From positions 62,001 to 126,000 of the forward strand of contig NZ_JAETZZ010000010.1 of assembly GCF_022627325.1 (NCBI RefSeq): a DNA stretch of 64,000 nt, in the 5' to 3' direction. Of this stretch, positions 1 through 9,132 are shown in pieces (within the stretch, counting starts at the first letter, position 1; the number at the start of each line of letters is the position of its first letter). The notes under the pieces were generated by a model, which was given only the letters and a program-made list of their open reading frames with translations, was not told the origin of the DNA and did no database searches. Source of the stretch: Pseudomonas putida. GTDB taxonomy: Bacteria; Pseudomonadota; Gammaproteobacteria; Pseudomonadales; Pseudomonadaceae. The position numbers were made by a program, and so were the translations under genes.

Positions 1-877
1 TGATCATCACCCGTTCACGGCGGTCGAACAGCACATGTTCCTCACCGCCCGCGACCAGGTCAGCGATCTCCTCACCGACCTCGTCAGCCTCCACCCTGCG
101 CCCGCCGAGCAGGCGCAGCACAGCGTGGGCGGTACGCTCACGCAGTGGCCGGTGCTGCTGCAGGCTACGCTTGCGGCGAGCACGGGCCAGCTGGTTGAAC
201 AGCTCGATCAGGATCGAGAAACCAATGGCCGCATACAGATAGCCTTTGGGGATATGGAAGCCCAGGCCTTCGGCGGTCAGGCTGAAGCCGATCATCATCA
301 AGAAGCCCAGGCACAGCATGATCACCGTCGGGTGAGCGTTGACGAAGCGGGTCAGCGGCTTGCTGGCGACGATCATGATGCCGATCGAGAAGATCACCGC
401 GATCATCATCACCGACAGGTGTTCGACCATACCCACTGCAGTGATCACCGCGTCCAGCGAGAATACGGCGTCGAGCACCACGATCTGCGCCACGATGGGC
501 CAGAACGCGGCATGGCGCACCGCGCCACTGGCTTGGGTGACATGGCCTTCGAGGCGTTCATGCAACTCCATGGTGGCCTTGAACAGCAGGAACACACCGC
601 CGAACAGCATGATCAGGTCACGGCCGGAGAAGCTCTTGCCGAACACCTCGAACAACGGCGCGGTCAGGGTGACCATCCACGAGATACTGGCCAGCAGGCC
701 CAGGCGCATGATCAGCGCCAGGCTCAGACCGATCACCCGCGCGCGATCGCGCTGATGCGGCGGCAGTTTGTCGGCCAGGATGGCGATGAACACCAGGTTG
801 TCGATACCCAGCACCAGCTCGAGGACGATAAGCGTCAACAGGCCCAGCCAGGCCGTGGGGTCGGCTAGCCATTCCAT
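1..877 (-). CDS. TerC family integral membrane protein, YoaE/YegH type (partial, N-terminal part)
   Basis: Translation of the minus strand from the ATG at 877 gives about 292 codons that run off the left edge. The N-terminus (LVLGIDNLVFIAILADKLPP, then SGRDLIMLFGG, FSLDAVITAVGM and FHIPKGYLYAAIGF) is the seven-helix TerC domain and resembles E. coli YoaE nearly throughout. The last visible part is a basic linker (RARRKR, then a segment rich in E, D and R), where YoaE-like proteins start their CBS and CorC/HlyC-type domains, which would lie outside the window. Members are inner-membrane proteins linked to metal-ion (Mn/Te) homeostasis; the exact substrate is unknown. The GTG-, TTG- and ATG-start ORFs on the other strand are shadows. 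Confidence 0.88.
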   Translation of the reverse strand, partial: MEWLADPTAWLGLLTLIVLELVLGIDNLVFIAILADKLPPHQRDRARVIGLSLALIMRLGLLASISWMVTLTAPLFEVFGKSFSGRDLIMLFGGVFLLFKATMELHERLEGHVTQASGAVRHAAFWPIVAQIVVLDAVFSLDAVITAVGMVEHLSVMMIAVIFSIGIMIVASKPLTRFVNAHPTVIMLCLGFLMMIGFSLTAEGLGFHIPKGYLYAAIGFSILIELFNQLARARRKRSLQQHRPLRERTAHAVLRLLGGRRVEADEVGEEIADLVAGGEEHVLFDRRERVMI

Positions 878-1184
878 TAGCGGGTACTCACGAAAGAAGC
901 GTCACGAAGACGGGTGAAGGATGGCCAGGACGGCCGAAAACTGGGGGGTTCCGCGAAGGTGCTCATGGGGACCTGGATAGAAGATAGGGAAAATAATCCT
1001 ACAAGAGCGAAACATCATTCTGATAGCGCCAAACTATTACAAAACCTGTACGCGATTTGGCAATGGCAGCGTACGCGCTATCAACAGCTCGTGGGAAGGG
1101 GCGGCAGAGCACACCTGACGCCCATTCCAGCACGCGTTACCTCTGCAAAAGGTTTGTTCAACCGCCCCCTGACGCCAGTTCAGC
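878..1184. other. 307-bp intergenic region upstream of the TerC gene and downstream of atoE
   Basis: No coding potential was recognised. The part from about 985 to 1050 is clearly more AT-rich than the surroundings and is where a leftward promoter for the TerC gene would be expected, but no confident -35/-10 pair or terminator could be chosen. Confidence 0.4.
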
Positions 1185-2603
1185 TCAAGGCATCACCGGC
1201 GGCACATACTGCAAGGTCGTCCCCAACGCCCAGAGCAACACCAGCACCAGCGGCACGTGCACCAGCAGTTGCACGAACGAAAAGCCGATCAGGTCACGCG
1301 CTTTCAGGCCCAGCACCCCGAGCAGCGGCAGCATGTAAAACGGATTGATCAGGTTCGGCAGCGCCTCGGCGGCGTTGTAGATCTGCACTGCCCAGCCCAG
1401 GTGGTACTGCAGGTCATTGGCCACCAACATGACGTAGGGCGCTTCGATGATCCACTTGCCACCCCCCGAGGGGATGAAGAACCCCAGCACCGCCGAGTAC
1501 ACGCCCATGAGCACGGCATAGGTGTCATGGGTGGCGATCTGGGTGAAGAACAACGAGATGTGGTGGGCCAGGGTCTGCTCGTCGACTCCCTTCACCTGGG
1601 TGAGGATGGCGGCGATCGAGCCGTACAGCGGGAACTGGATCAACACCCCGGTGGTGGTCGGCACCGCACGTGCCACGGCGTCCAGGAAGCTGCGTGGGCG
1701 CCAGTGCAGCAAGGCGCCAAGCATGATGAACAGCAGGTTGTAGGTATTGAGCCCGGAGATTGCGGTAATGGCAGGCTTGGTGGCGAACTCTTGGTACAGC
1801 CAGCCGCCAGCCAGCGCCACCATCAGCAGGATCAGGATCGGGCTGTATTCCAGCCATTCACCCGGGCGCGTGCGCTGGGGTGCGGGCGGTGCGGTGAAGC
1901 TGGGGTCGACGCCGCAGTCTTCGGCACTGCGCGCACTGTTCGGGCCAGGTGCGGTGGCGTAGGCGATCACCAACGAGACGATGACCAGCGCGGCCAGCAA
2001 TACCCCGGACTGCCAGAGGAAGATGGTCTCGGTGAATGGGATCACGCCGGTAATCGACAAAATGGACGGCGGCAGGCTGGCCGGGTTGGCCTGCAACTGC
2101 GCCGCTGAAGACGACAGCCCCAGGGCCCAGACGGCCCCCAGGCCAAGGTACGCAGCAGCACCGGCGGCGCGGTAGTCCATCTTCAGGTCACTGCGCCGTG
2201 CCAGCGCGCGCACCAGCAGGCCACCGAACACCAGGGACAGGCCCCAGTTGAGCAAGGATGCCAGCATCGAGATCAGCGCCACCCAGCACACCGCCGAACG
2301 GCCGTTCTTCGGCACCCGCGCCAGGCGATCGATCAGCCGAGCGGCAGGGGGCGAGCTGGCCACCACATAGCCGCCGATGACCACGAAGGCCATTTGCATG
2401 GTGAACGGGATCAAGCTCCAGAAGCCATCGCCAAAGGCCTTGGCGGTATCGGTAGGTTTGGCGCCCATGGCCATGGCGCCAAGGCATACCAGCACCACTG
2501 CCAGGGCGGCGAACACCCAGGAATCGGGGAACCAGCGCTCGGCCCAGTTGGAGCAACGCAGGGCAAATCGGGCGGAGCGGCTGTCTTGGATTTCAGCGGC
2601 CAC
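1185..2603 (-). CDS. atoE: Short-chain fatty acid transporter, AtoE family
   Basis: A 472-residue hydrophobic protein with about ten to twelve membrane segments, fitting the AtoE/short-chain fatty acid transporter family (usually 440-470 residues). Features seen include the early SWVFAALAVVLVCLGAM helix, the LNWGLSLVFGG segment and the loop IPSGGGKWIIEAPYVM, which is characteristic of the family. It would bring acetoacetate, butyrate or similar short acids across the inner membrane for activation by the CoA-transferase encoded just upstream (atoD, atoA). The 149-bp gap to atoA holds a large hairpin, so its expression may be tuned separately from the transferase. The substrate is inferred from family and context. 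Confidence 0.88.
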   Translation of the reverse strand: MAAEIQDSRSARFALRCSNWAERWFPDSWVFAALAVVLVCLGAMAMGAKPTDTAKAFGDGFWSLIPFTMQMAFVVIGGYVVASSPPAARLIDRLARVPKNGRSAVCWVALISMLASLLNWGLSLVFGGLLVRALARRSDLKMDYRAAGAAAYLGLGAVWALGLSSSAAQLQANPASLPPSILSITGVIPFTETIFLWQSGVLLAALVIVSLVIAYATAPGPNSARSAEDCGVDPSFTAPPAPQRTRPGEWLEYSPILILLMVALAGGWLYQEFATKPAITAISGLNTYNLLFIMLGALLHWRPRSFLDAVARAVPTTTGVLIQFPLYGSIAAILTQVKGVDEQTLAHHISLFFTQIATHDTYAVLMGVYSAVLGFFIPSGGGKWIIEAPYVMLVANDLQYHLGWAVQIYNAAEALPNLINPFYMLPLLGVLGLKARDLIGFSFVQLLVHVPLVLVLLWALGTTLQYVPPVMP

Positions 2604-2661
2604 GGTAACTTCCTTTTTATTGGTTTTATGGGGTGTAACGTTTCAGGCACAACGCACAAAA

Positions 2662-2739
2662 CCCTGTGGCAGCAGCGCCACCGTCGAAAGCGTTGGTGCA
2701 TTCACCAGCGCATTCGCCGTTGCCGCCACTGCCACAGGG
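2662..2739. repeat. 78-bp imperfect palindrome between atoA and atoE
   Basis: The outer arms, 2662-2672 (ccctgtggcag) and 2729-2739 (ctgccacaggg), are perfect 11-bp inverted copies. Inside them lies a second hairpin whose arms, around 2690-2698 and 2703-2711, pair with one G-T. It sits within the operon, so it may work as an RNA processing or mRNA-stability element, or be a REP-type palindrome. Confidence 0.55.
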
Positions 2740-2752
2740 CTGGGGAGGTGTA

Positions 2753-3409
2753 TCAGAAAGACATTTCCTTCACATCGTCCGGCACGATCAGCTTGCCGGC
2801 GGTTTTCGCGACGATTTCTTCGACGCTCACCCCCGGTGCGGTTTCGCGCAGGATGAAGGCACCGTTTTCGATCTCCAGGTAGGCCAGGTCAGTGAGCACC
2901 TTGCGGATGCAGCCGGCGCCGGTCAGCGGCAGGCTGCAGCGTGGCAGCAACTTGGACTCACCGTCTTTCGAGGCGTGAGTCATGGTGACGATGATGTTCT
3001 CGGCACCGGCGACCAGGTCCATCGCGCCGCCCATACCCTTGACCAGCTTGCCCGGGATCATCCACGAGGCGATATTGCCCTCGACATCCACTTCGAAGGC
3101 GCCGAGCACAGTGAGGTCGACATGGCCGCCACGGATCATGGCGAACGATTGTGCCGAATCGAAGATCGAGGCGCCGCGACGGGCGGTGACGGTCTGCTTG
3201 CCGGCATTGATCATGTCGGCGTCGATCGTGCTCTCGGTAGGGAATTCGCCCATCCCCAACAGGCCATTTTCCGACTGAAGCATCACATCCATGTCAGCAG
3301 GGACGTAGTTGGCCACCAGGGTGGGGATGCCGATGCCGAGGTTGACGTAGAAGCCGTCCTGCAGTTCGCGTGCGACGCGTTGTGCCATCTGTTCGCGGGT
3401 CAGTGCCAT
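2753..3409 (-). CDS. atoA: 3-oxoacid/acetoacetate CoA-transferase, beta subunit
   Basis: A 218-residue class I CoA-transferase beta subunit. The catalytic glutamate is Glu47 in the SENGLLGMG motif, which forms the gamma-glutamyl-CoA intermediate in this family. The N-terminal glycine loop GIGIPTLVANY and the C-terminal GCIRKVLTDLAY segment are also typical, and the length is normal. With AtoD it moves CoA from succinyl-CoA or acetyl-CoA onto a short-chain acid in the cytoplasm, feeding thiolysis. It follows atoD by 35 bp and should be co-transcribed with it. In Pseudomonas the pair may also be called scoA/scoB; which acid is preferred cannot be read from the sequence. Confidence 0.93.
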   Translation of the reverse strand: MALTREQMAQRVARELQDGFYVNLGIGIPTLVANYVPADMDVMLQSENGLLGMGEFPTESTIDADMINAGKQTVTARRGASIFDSAQSFAMIRGGHVDLTVLGAFEVDVEGNIASWMIPGKLVKGMGGAMDLVAGAENIIVTMTHASKDGESKLLPRCSLPLTGAGCIRKVLTDLAYLEIENGAFILRETAPGVSVEEIVAKTAGKLIVPDDVKEMSF

Positions 3410-3444
3410 GGTGAAAGTCTCTTTATTGTTCTGGAGGACGGCGC

Positions 3445-4143
3445 TCAGGCCTTGACGGTGCGCTTTTCGATGCGTTTTTCGAAGGTGCCGACGATGACCC
3501 GGTCGACGAAGATGCCAGGGGTATGGATCTCGCTGGGCAGCAGCACGCCTGGCTCGACGATTTCTTCGACTTCGACCACGGTGATCTTGCCGGCGGTGGC
3601 GGCCAGCGGGTTGAAGTTTTGCGCGGTGTTGCGGTAGACCACGTTGCCGTAGTGGTCGGCCTTCCAGCCTTTGACGATGGCGAAGTCACCGGTGATCGAT
3701 TCTTCCAGGATGTAGTTGCGGCCCTTGAACTCGCGCACTTCCTTGCCCTCGGCAACTGGCGTGCCGTAGCCGGTTGCGGTGAAGAAGGCCGGGATGCCGG
3801 CGCCGCCAGCGCGCATTTTTTCGGCCAGGGTGCCTTGCGGGGTCAGTTCCACTTCCAGCTCGCCACTGAGCAACTGGCGCTCGAATTCGGCATTCTCGCC
3901 GACGTAGGAGGCAATCATCTTGCGGATCTGCCGCTCTTCCAGCAGTACGCCCAGGCCAAAGCCATCGACGCCGCAGTTGTTGGAGACCACGGTGAGGCCC
4001 TTGACGCCACGGCGCTTGATTTCGGCAATGAGGTTTTCCGGGATGCCGCACAGGCCGAAGCCGCCGGCCAGTACCGTCATGTCGTCGGTCAGGCCTTCGA
4101 GGGCCTGTTCATAGGTTGCTACGCGCTTGTCCAGTCCGGCCAT
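3445..4143 (-). CDS. atoD: 3-oxoacid/acetoacetate CoA-transferase, alpha subunit
   Basis: A 232-residue class I CoA-transferase alpha subunit starting at the ATG at 4143, which has an AAGGCGG ribosome site; the longer open frame upstream has no support. The CoA-binding glycine-rich stretch AGGFGLCGIPE lies near residues 22-32 and is followed by the family signature VVSNNCGVDGFGLG. The protein pairs with AtoA in a heterotetrameric cytoplasmic enzyme. It is the first gene of the minus-strand atoD-atoA-atoE operon and is divergent from the LysR gene at 4283, so that regulator most likely controls it. Confidence 0.93.
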   Translation of the reverse strand: MAGLDKRVATYEQALEGLTDDMTVLAGGFGLCGIPENLIAEIKRRGVKGLTVVSNNCGVDGFGLGVLLEERQIRKMIASYVGENAEFERQLLSGELEVELTPQGTLAEKMRAGGAGIPAFFTATGYGTPVAEGKEVREFKGRNYILEESITGDFAIVKGWKADHYGNVVYRNTAQNFNPLAATAGKITVVEVEEIVEPGVLLPSEIHTPGIFVDRVIVGTFEKRIEKRTVKA

Positions 4144-4282
4144 GCTGATCCGCCTTTTGTAGTTGTTGACCGACGAGGCTGTCGGTGAGCGTGTGCAGGC
4201 ATCTTCACCGCTGGCGACTGATTTGTTAATTTTGTTTTCGTCATCGATTGATAACTTTTTCAAAACAACCTGTGAGCCCGCC
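4144..4282. promoter_or_regulatory. Divergent control region between atoD and the LysR gene
   Basis: A 139-bp interval between two divergent start codons. Its right half (about 4218-4268) is AT-rich and contains near-mirror elements (gttaat and gataac), the sort of place where a LysR regulator binds. The operator is inferred from layout; no exact T-N11-A box was chosen. Confidence 0.45.
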
Positions 4283-5188
4283 ATGAACGTCAAGCAACTG
4301 CGCGCATTCGTCGCCGTGGCCAAGTACCAGAGTTTTGCCCAGGCCGGCGAACACCTGCATGTCTCGCAACCGGCGCTGAGCCTTACCATCAAGGCACTGG
4401 AGGAGAACCTGGGTGGCGCCCTGCTCACCCGTACCACGCGCAGCGTCAGCCTGACCGCCGAAGGTGAGGTCCTGCTGCCACTGGCCCGGCGCCTGCTGGC
4501 CGACTGGGACGACACCGAGGAGATGCTGCGCCAGCGTTTTACCCTGCAATTGGGGCGGGTGTCGGTGGCGGCCATGCCGGCGTTTGCCGGCAACCTGCTG
4601 CCCCACTCACTCAAGGTGTTTCGCCAGCGTTACCCTAAGGTCAACGTCACGGTGCACGATGTGATCAACGAGCAGGTTCTGGAACTGGTGCGCCACCGCC
4701 GCGTCGAACTGGGCATCGGCTTCGAACCGGAAAACACTGACGGCCTGCGCTTCCACCCGCTGTACCTGGACCGTTTCGTTGCCGTGGTGCCCACCGACTC
4801 CCCGTTGTCCGAGCTGGCCGAAGTCAGCTGGGCGCAGTTGCTGGGCGAAGATTTCATCGCCCTGCAGCGCCCTTCCGCGGTGCGCCTGCTGCTGGAGCAG
4901 AACGTGGCGGCACTGCACGGCAAGCTGGCGGTGGCGTTTGAAAGCCACCAGCTCTCGACCATTGGCCGCATGGTCGCCAGTGGGCTGGGCGTGAGCGCGG
5001 TGCCGGCGCTGTGCATCAACCAGATGCAGGAGCTCGGCGCGCGTTGCATTACCCTAGTACAGCCCACTGTCGAACGGCGGATCGGCGTAATCGCCTTGAG
5101 CGACCATAAACTGTCCACTGCAGCGCAGGCGCTGCTTGAGGTACTGCTTTCCCATACCCAGATTCCGGAGGTGACATGCGTTACATGA
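4283..5188 (+). CDS. LysR family transcriptional regulator of the ato operon (probable)
   Basis: A 301-residue LysR protein from the ATG at 4283; the open frame extends further upstream, but the family N-terminus MNVKQLRAFVAVAKYQSFAQ begins here. The winged helix-turn-helix covers residues 1-60 (ends TRTTRSVSLTAEG) and is followed by a LysR substrate-binding domain (VSVAAMPAFAGNLLP, VELGIGFEPENTDGLRF). It is transcribed away from atoD, so control of the CoA-transferase/transport operon is the simplest role; the ligand is unknown. Its last 13 bp overlap the aldo/keto reductase start on the same strand, which suggests translational coupling. Confidence 0.88.
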   Translation: MNVKQLRAFVAVAKYQSFAQAGEHLHVSQPALSLTIKALEENLGGALLTRTTRSVSLTAEGEVLLPLARRLLADWDDTEEMLRQRFTLQLGRVSVAAMPAFAGNLLPHSLKVFRQRYPKVNVTVHDVINEQVLELVRHRRVELGIGFEPENTDGLRFHPLYLDRFVAVVPTDSPLSELAEVSWAQLLGEDFIALQRPSAVRLLLEQNVAALHGKLAVAFESHQLSTIGRMVASGLGVSAVPALCINQMQELGARCITLVQPTVERRIGVIALSDHKLSTAAQALLEVLLSHTQIPEVTCVT

Positions 5189-5997
5189 AACTGGCAGGTT
5201 GCGACGTGCCGGCCATCGGCCAGGGCACCTGGTACATGGGCGAAGACCCGGCACGCAGGGCTGCTGAGGTTGCCGCCCTGCAACACGGCATCGATCTGGG
5301 TATGAACCTGATCGACACCGCCGAAATGTATGCCGAAGGTGGCGCCGAAGAAGTGGTCGGCCAGGCTATCGCCGGGCGGCGCGATCAAGTCTTTTTGGTC
5401 AGCAAGGTGTACCCGCACAATGCCAGCCGGCGCGGCGTCCCCGCTGCCTGTGAACGCAGCCTCACTCGCTTGGGCACCGATGTCATCGACTTGTACCTGC
5501 TGCACTGGCGCGGCCAGTACCCGCTGGAAGAAACCGTCGAGGCGTTCGAACGCTTGCGCGAACAGGGCAAGATTCGCCGCTGGGGTGTTTCCAACTTCGA
5601 TGTCGACGACCTGATCGAGCTGGACCGCCCTGACTGCGGCACCAACCAGGTGCTGTACAACCCCGTGCAGCGTGGCATCGAGTTCGACCTGCTGCCCTGG
5701 AGCCGGCAACACGGGCTACCGACCATGGCCTACTGCCCATTGGCCCAGGCCGGCAAGCTGCTGCAGCATCCGTTATTGCACGAGATTGCCGAGCGCCATG
5801 GGGCCACCCCGGCGCAGGTCTGCCTGGCCTGGGTGACGCGCGAGGACGGTGTCATCGCGATCCCCAAAGCGGTGTCGCCGGAGCACGTAAGGTTGAATGC
5901 GGCAGCCGCAGGCTTGACCTTGACCAGCGAGGACTTGCAAGCCATTGACCGGGTATTCCCGGCGCCAACACGCAAGCAGCACCTGGCAATGGTTTGA
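5176..5997 (+). CDS. Aldo/keto reductase
   Basis: A 273-residue TIM-barrel NADPH-dependent oxidoreductase. The catalytic tetrad is visible: Asp47 and Tyr52 (IDTAEMY), Lys77 (LVSKVYPHN) and His110 (LYLLHW). The pattern WGVSNFDVDDL and the late cofactor segment VIAIPKAVSPEH also match the family. Such enzymes reduce aldehydes and ketones in the cytosol; the YeaE/PrnR-like short form with a variable C-terminal loop fits best. It starts inside the LysR gene (13-bp overlap), so it is probably read on the same messenger. A hairpin follows at 6014. Confidence 0.9.
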   Translation: MRYMKLAGCDVPAIGQGTWYMGEDPARRAAEVAALQHGIDLGMNLIDTAEMYAEGGAEEVVGQAIAGRRDQVFLVSKVYPHNASRRGVPAACERSLTRLGTDVIDLYLLHWRGQYPLEETVEAFERLREQGKIRRWGVSNFDVDDLIELDRPDCGTNQVLYNPVQRGIEFDLLPWSRQHGLPTMAYCPLAQAGKLLQHPLLHEIAERHGATPAQVCLAWVTREDGVIAIPKAVSPEHVRLNAAAAGLTLTSEDLQAIDRVFPAPTRKQHLAMV

Positions 5998-6011
5998 CAG
6001 CGCGACAACAA

Positions 6012-6046
6012 CGGCGACTGGGGCTGCTGTGCAGCCCGTTCGCCGG
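6012..6046. repeat. REP-like hairpin at the convergent ends of the aldo/keto reductase gene and dnaE2
   Basis: A perfect 7-bp stem, gggctgc/gcagccc (6021-6027 and 6031-6037), lies within a larger imperfect palindrome flanked by cggcgac and gttcgccg. The position between convergent stop codons and the sequence style match P. putida REP elements, which can act as two-way terminators. Confidence 0.55.
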
Positions 6047-6051
6047 TCGAA

Positions 6052-9000
6052 TCAATGAAAGTCCCGGCTGCGCACATCCAACCCCTGCAGCAACACACTG
6101 ACATCCTCCAGCCGCCGTGCAATCAGGTGCCGCACCCCGTCCTGCTGTTCCAGGCGGCCATTCACCTTGAGCAATCGAGCCCCCACCAGCGCACGCCGCT
6201 GCCGCTCGGCCAGCGCGCGCCAGACCACCACATTGACCATGCCGAATTCATCCTCAAGGGTGACGAAGGTCACCCCGCTGGCGGTCTGTGGCCGTTGCCG
6301 CCCCACCACCAGGCCGGTCACGGCGACTGCATCGCCATGCTCAACGCCCGCCAACTCATGCGAGCTGCGACAGCCCAGCGCCCGCAGACGCGGGCGCAAC
6401 AAGGTCAGCGGGTGAGGCCCCAGCGTGGTTCCCAAGATGGCGTAGTCGGCCACCAGGTCTTCGCCCACGGTAGGCACAGGCAAGGCCACCGCGGCTTCGG
6501 GCGTTGCCTGCAGCTCGGCGAACAGGGGCAGTTGCGGCTGCACCGCCGCGACCTGCCAGCGCGCCTGGTAGCGGTCACGTGCCAAGGCGCGCAACGCACC
6601 GGCATCGGCCAGCCGGGTGCGGGCGCTGCTGTCGAGGCCGGCACGCAAGCACAGGTCCTCGACATCGCGCCACGGCCTGAGCGCCCGCGCCGCTTCGAGC
6701 CGGCGAGCGTCGGCTTCGGCGAAACCGCGGATTTGCCGCAACCCCAGGCGGATGGCAAGGACACCCTCGGCAACCGCTTCCAGCGTGCAATCCCACTGGC
6801 TGTGGGCGACATCCACCGGCCGTACCTGGATCCCCTGGCGGCGTGCCTCCTGCAACAGTTGGTCGGGGCTGTAGAAGCCCATCGGCCAGCTATTGACCAG
6901 CGCACAGGTGAAAATCGCCGGTTCATGGCATTTGAGCCAACTGCTGGCATAGCACAGCAAGGCGAAACTGGCGGCGTGCGACTCCGGGAAGCCATAACTG
7001 CCAAAGCCCTTGATCTGTTCGAATATGCGCTCGGCAAACGCCAGGTCGTAGCCGTTGCGCAGCATGCCCTGCACCAGCCGTTCGCGGTGTGGTTCCAGAC
7101 CGCCATGGCGCTTCCAGGCGGCCATGCTACGGCGTAACTGGTCGGCCTCGCCCGGGCTGTAGTCTGCGGCCACCATGGCCAGTTCCATCACCTGCTCCTG
7201 AAACAGCGGCACGCCCAAGGTACGCTCGAAGACTTCCTTGAGCTTGGGCGATGGGTAGGTCACCGGCTCCTGCTTCAAACGCCTGCGCAAGTAGGGGTGC
7301 ACCATGTCGCCCTGAATCGGCCCCGGGCGCACGATCGCGACTTCGATCACCAGGTCATAGAAGGTGCTGGGCTTGAGCCGTGGCAGCATGGCCATCTGGG
7401 CGCGTGATTCGATCTGGAACACGCCCATGGTCTCGGCGCGGCTGATCATCGCGTAGGTGGCCGGGTCTTCGGGAGGGATCGTCGCCAGGGTCAGGTGTCG
7501 CCCCCGGTGCTGCTGCAGCAGGTCGAAACAGCGGCGCAAGGCACTGAGCATACCCAGGGCGAGCACATCGACCTTGAGCAGGCCGACCATGTCCAGATCG
7601 TCCTTGTCCCACTGGATGACCGTGCGCTCAGCCATGGCGGCGTTCTCGACCGGCACCAGGTGGTCCAGCGGTTGCTCGGAAATGACGAAACCGCCTGGGT
7701 GCTGCGACAGATGGCGGGGGAAGCCTATCAGCTGCCCGGCCAGCACCAGAATGCGCCGCAGCGAAGGACTGCCGGGCTCGAAGCCGGCCTCGGCCAGGCG
7801 TTGCTCATCCGGGATGCGGTCGGTCCAGCGGCCACAGCACTTGGCCAGGGCATCGACCTGGTCGGCAGGCAACCCCAGCACACGGGCGACATCACGCACC
7901 GCGCCAGCAGCATGATAGGTGTTGACCACCGCAGTGAGCGCTGCGCGGTGCCGGCCATAACGGCGGAAAACGTACTGGATCACTTCTTCGCGACGGTCGT
8001 GCTCGAAGTCGACGTCGATGTCCGGTGGCTCGTTGCGCTCGCGTGACAGGAAACGCTCGAACAGCAGCCGGTGCTTCATTGGGTCGAGTTCGGTGATGCC
8101 CAGCACGAAACACACCACAGAGTTGGCCGCCGAACCGCGGCCCTGGCAAAGGATGTGCTGGCTGCGGGCAAAGGCAACGATATCGTGCACAGTCAAAAAG
8201 TAGCTTTCGTAGCCAAGCTCAGCGATCAGCGCCAGCTCCTTGGCCAGCACCTCGCGCACCTTGTCGCTCGCCCCCGCCGGCCAGCGGTGGGCCAGCCCAC
8301 CCTCGCACAGCTGGCGCAACCAGCTGGCCGCGGTCTGCCCCTCGGGCACCAGTTCACGCGGGTACTGGTAGCGCAATTGGCCCAGGTCGAACTGACAGCG
8401 TTCGGCAATGCAGAGCGTTTCGCTCAGCAGGTCGGCCGGATAGAGTTCGGCCAGTTGCTCCAGCGTGCGCAGGTGACGCTCGCCGTTGGCAAACAGATAC
8501 CGCCCTGCCTGGGCGACGGTGCAACGCTGGCCGATAGCGGTCATGCAATCCTGCAAGGCCCGCCGGCCGCGGACATGCATGTGTACGTCACCACAGGCCA
8601 CGGCGCGAATGCCCAGTTGCCCGGCCAGGCCACGCAGCTGGGCCAGGCGGCGCTCGTCATCACTGCCACGGTGCAGGTGCACACCCAGCCACAGGCGCTC
8701 GCCGAACACGCCCTGCAACCATTGACCGGTTGCCAGGTCGCTGGAGTCCTCGGCAAGCCATAACGCCAGCAACCCTTGATGCAGCTCGCGCAGGTCGTCA
8801 TGCAACAACTGATAGTCGCCCTTCTCCGCTCGCCGACGCGCACGGGTGATCAAGCCGCACAGGTTCTGGTAACCACCCAGGTCCTGGACCAGCAACACCA
8901 GCTTCGGGCCATCGTGCACGCGCACTTCACTGCCGACTATCAAGCGTATCTGCTGCGCTTTGGCAGCCTGCCAGGCACGCACGATGCCGGCCAGGGTGCA

Positions 9001-9132
9001 CTCATCGGTAATCGCCAGGGCCTGGTAACCCTGCTCCCGCGCCCGGCGCAGCAGTTCTTCGGCGCTGGATGCGCCGCGCTGGAAGCTGAAGTTGGACAGG
9101 CAATGCAGTTCGGCGTAACCCGGCGCGCTCAT
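6052..9132 (-). CDS. dnaE2: Error-prone DNA polymerase III alpha subunit DnaE2 (ImuC)
   Basis: A protein of about 1026 residues when started at the ATG at 9132, whose ATGA overlaps the imuB stop; this start is preferred over an in-frame codon 21 bp earlier. The order is N-terminal PHP domain (starts AELHCLSNFSFQRGASS), catalytic palm with the acidic motif PPDIDVDFEHDRR and a second KVDVLALGML carboxylate, fingers and HhH region, and a C-terminal OB fold (VTFVTLEDEFGMVNVVVW). A motif QPQLPLF near residue 870 looks like a beta-clamp binding peptide. It is the catalytic engine of lesion-bypass mutagenesis with ImuA and ImuB. The length fits the DnaE2 branch (about 1020-1080 residues) and is shorter than replicative DnaE. 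Confidence 0.96.
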   Translation of the reverse strand: MSAPGYAELHCLSNFSFQRGASSAEELLRRAREQGYQALAITDECTLAGIVRAWQAAKAQQIRLIVGSEVRVHDGPKLVLLVQDLGGYQNLCGLITRARRRAEKGDYQLLHDDLRELHQGLLALWLAEDSSDLATGQWLQGVFGERLWLGVHLHRGSDDERRLAQLRGLAGQLGIRAVACGDVHMHVRGRRALQDCMTAIGQRCTVAQAGRYLFANGERHLRTLEQLAELYPADLLSETLCIAERCQFDLGQLRYQYPRELVPEGQTAASWLRQLCEGGLAHRWPAGASDKVREVLAKELALIAELGYESYFLTVHDIVAFARSQHILCQGRGSAANSVVCFVLGITELDPMKHRLLFERFLSRERNEPPDIDVDFEHDRREEVIQYVFRRYGRHRAALTAVVNTYHAAGAVRDVARVLGLPADQVDALAKCCGRWTDRIPDEQRLAEAGFEPGSPSLRRILVLAGQLIGFPRHLSQHPGGFVISEQPLDHLVPVENAAMAERTVIQWDKDDLDMVGLLKVDVLALGMLSALRRCFDLLQQHRGRHLTLATIPPEDPATYAMISRAETMGVFQIESRAQMAMLPRLKPSTFYDLVIEVAIVRPGPIQGDMVHPYLRRRLKQEPVTYPSPKLKEVFERTLGVPLFQEQVMELAMVAADYSPGEADQLRRSMAAWKRHGGLEPHRERLVQGMLRNGYDLAFAERIFEQIKGFGSYGFPESHAASFALLCYASSWLKCHEPAIFTCALVNSWPMGFYSPDQLLQEARRQGIQVRPVDVAHSQWDCTLEAVAEGVLAIRLGLRQIRGFAEADARRLEAARALRPWRDVEDLCLRAGLDSSARTRLADAGALRALARDRYQARWQVAAVQPQLPLFAELQATPEAAVALPVPTVGEDLVADYAILGTTLGPHPLTLLRPRLRALGCRSSHELAGVEHGDAVAVTGLVVGRQRPQTASGVTFVTLEDEFGMVNVVVWRALAERQRRALVGARLLKVNGRLEQQDGVRHLIARRLEDVSVLLQGLDVRSRDFH

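Noticed and set aside
35..868. A 277-codon plus-strand frame rich in His, Asp and Gln
   Set aside because: It is the antisense of the TerC membrane protein gene.
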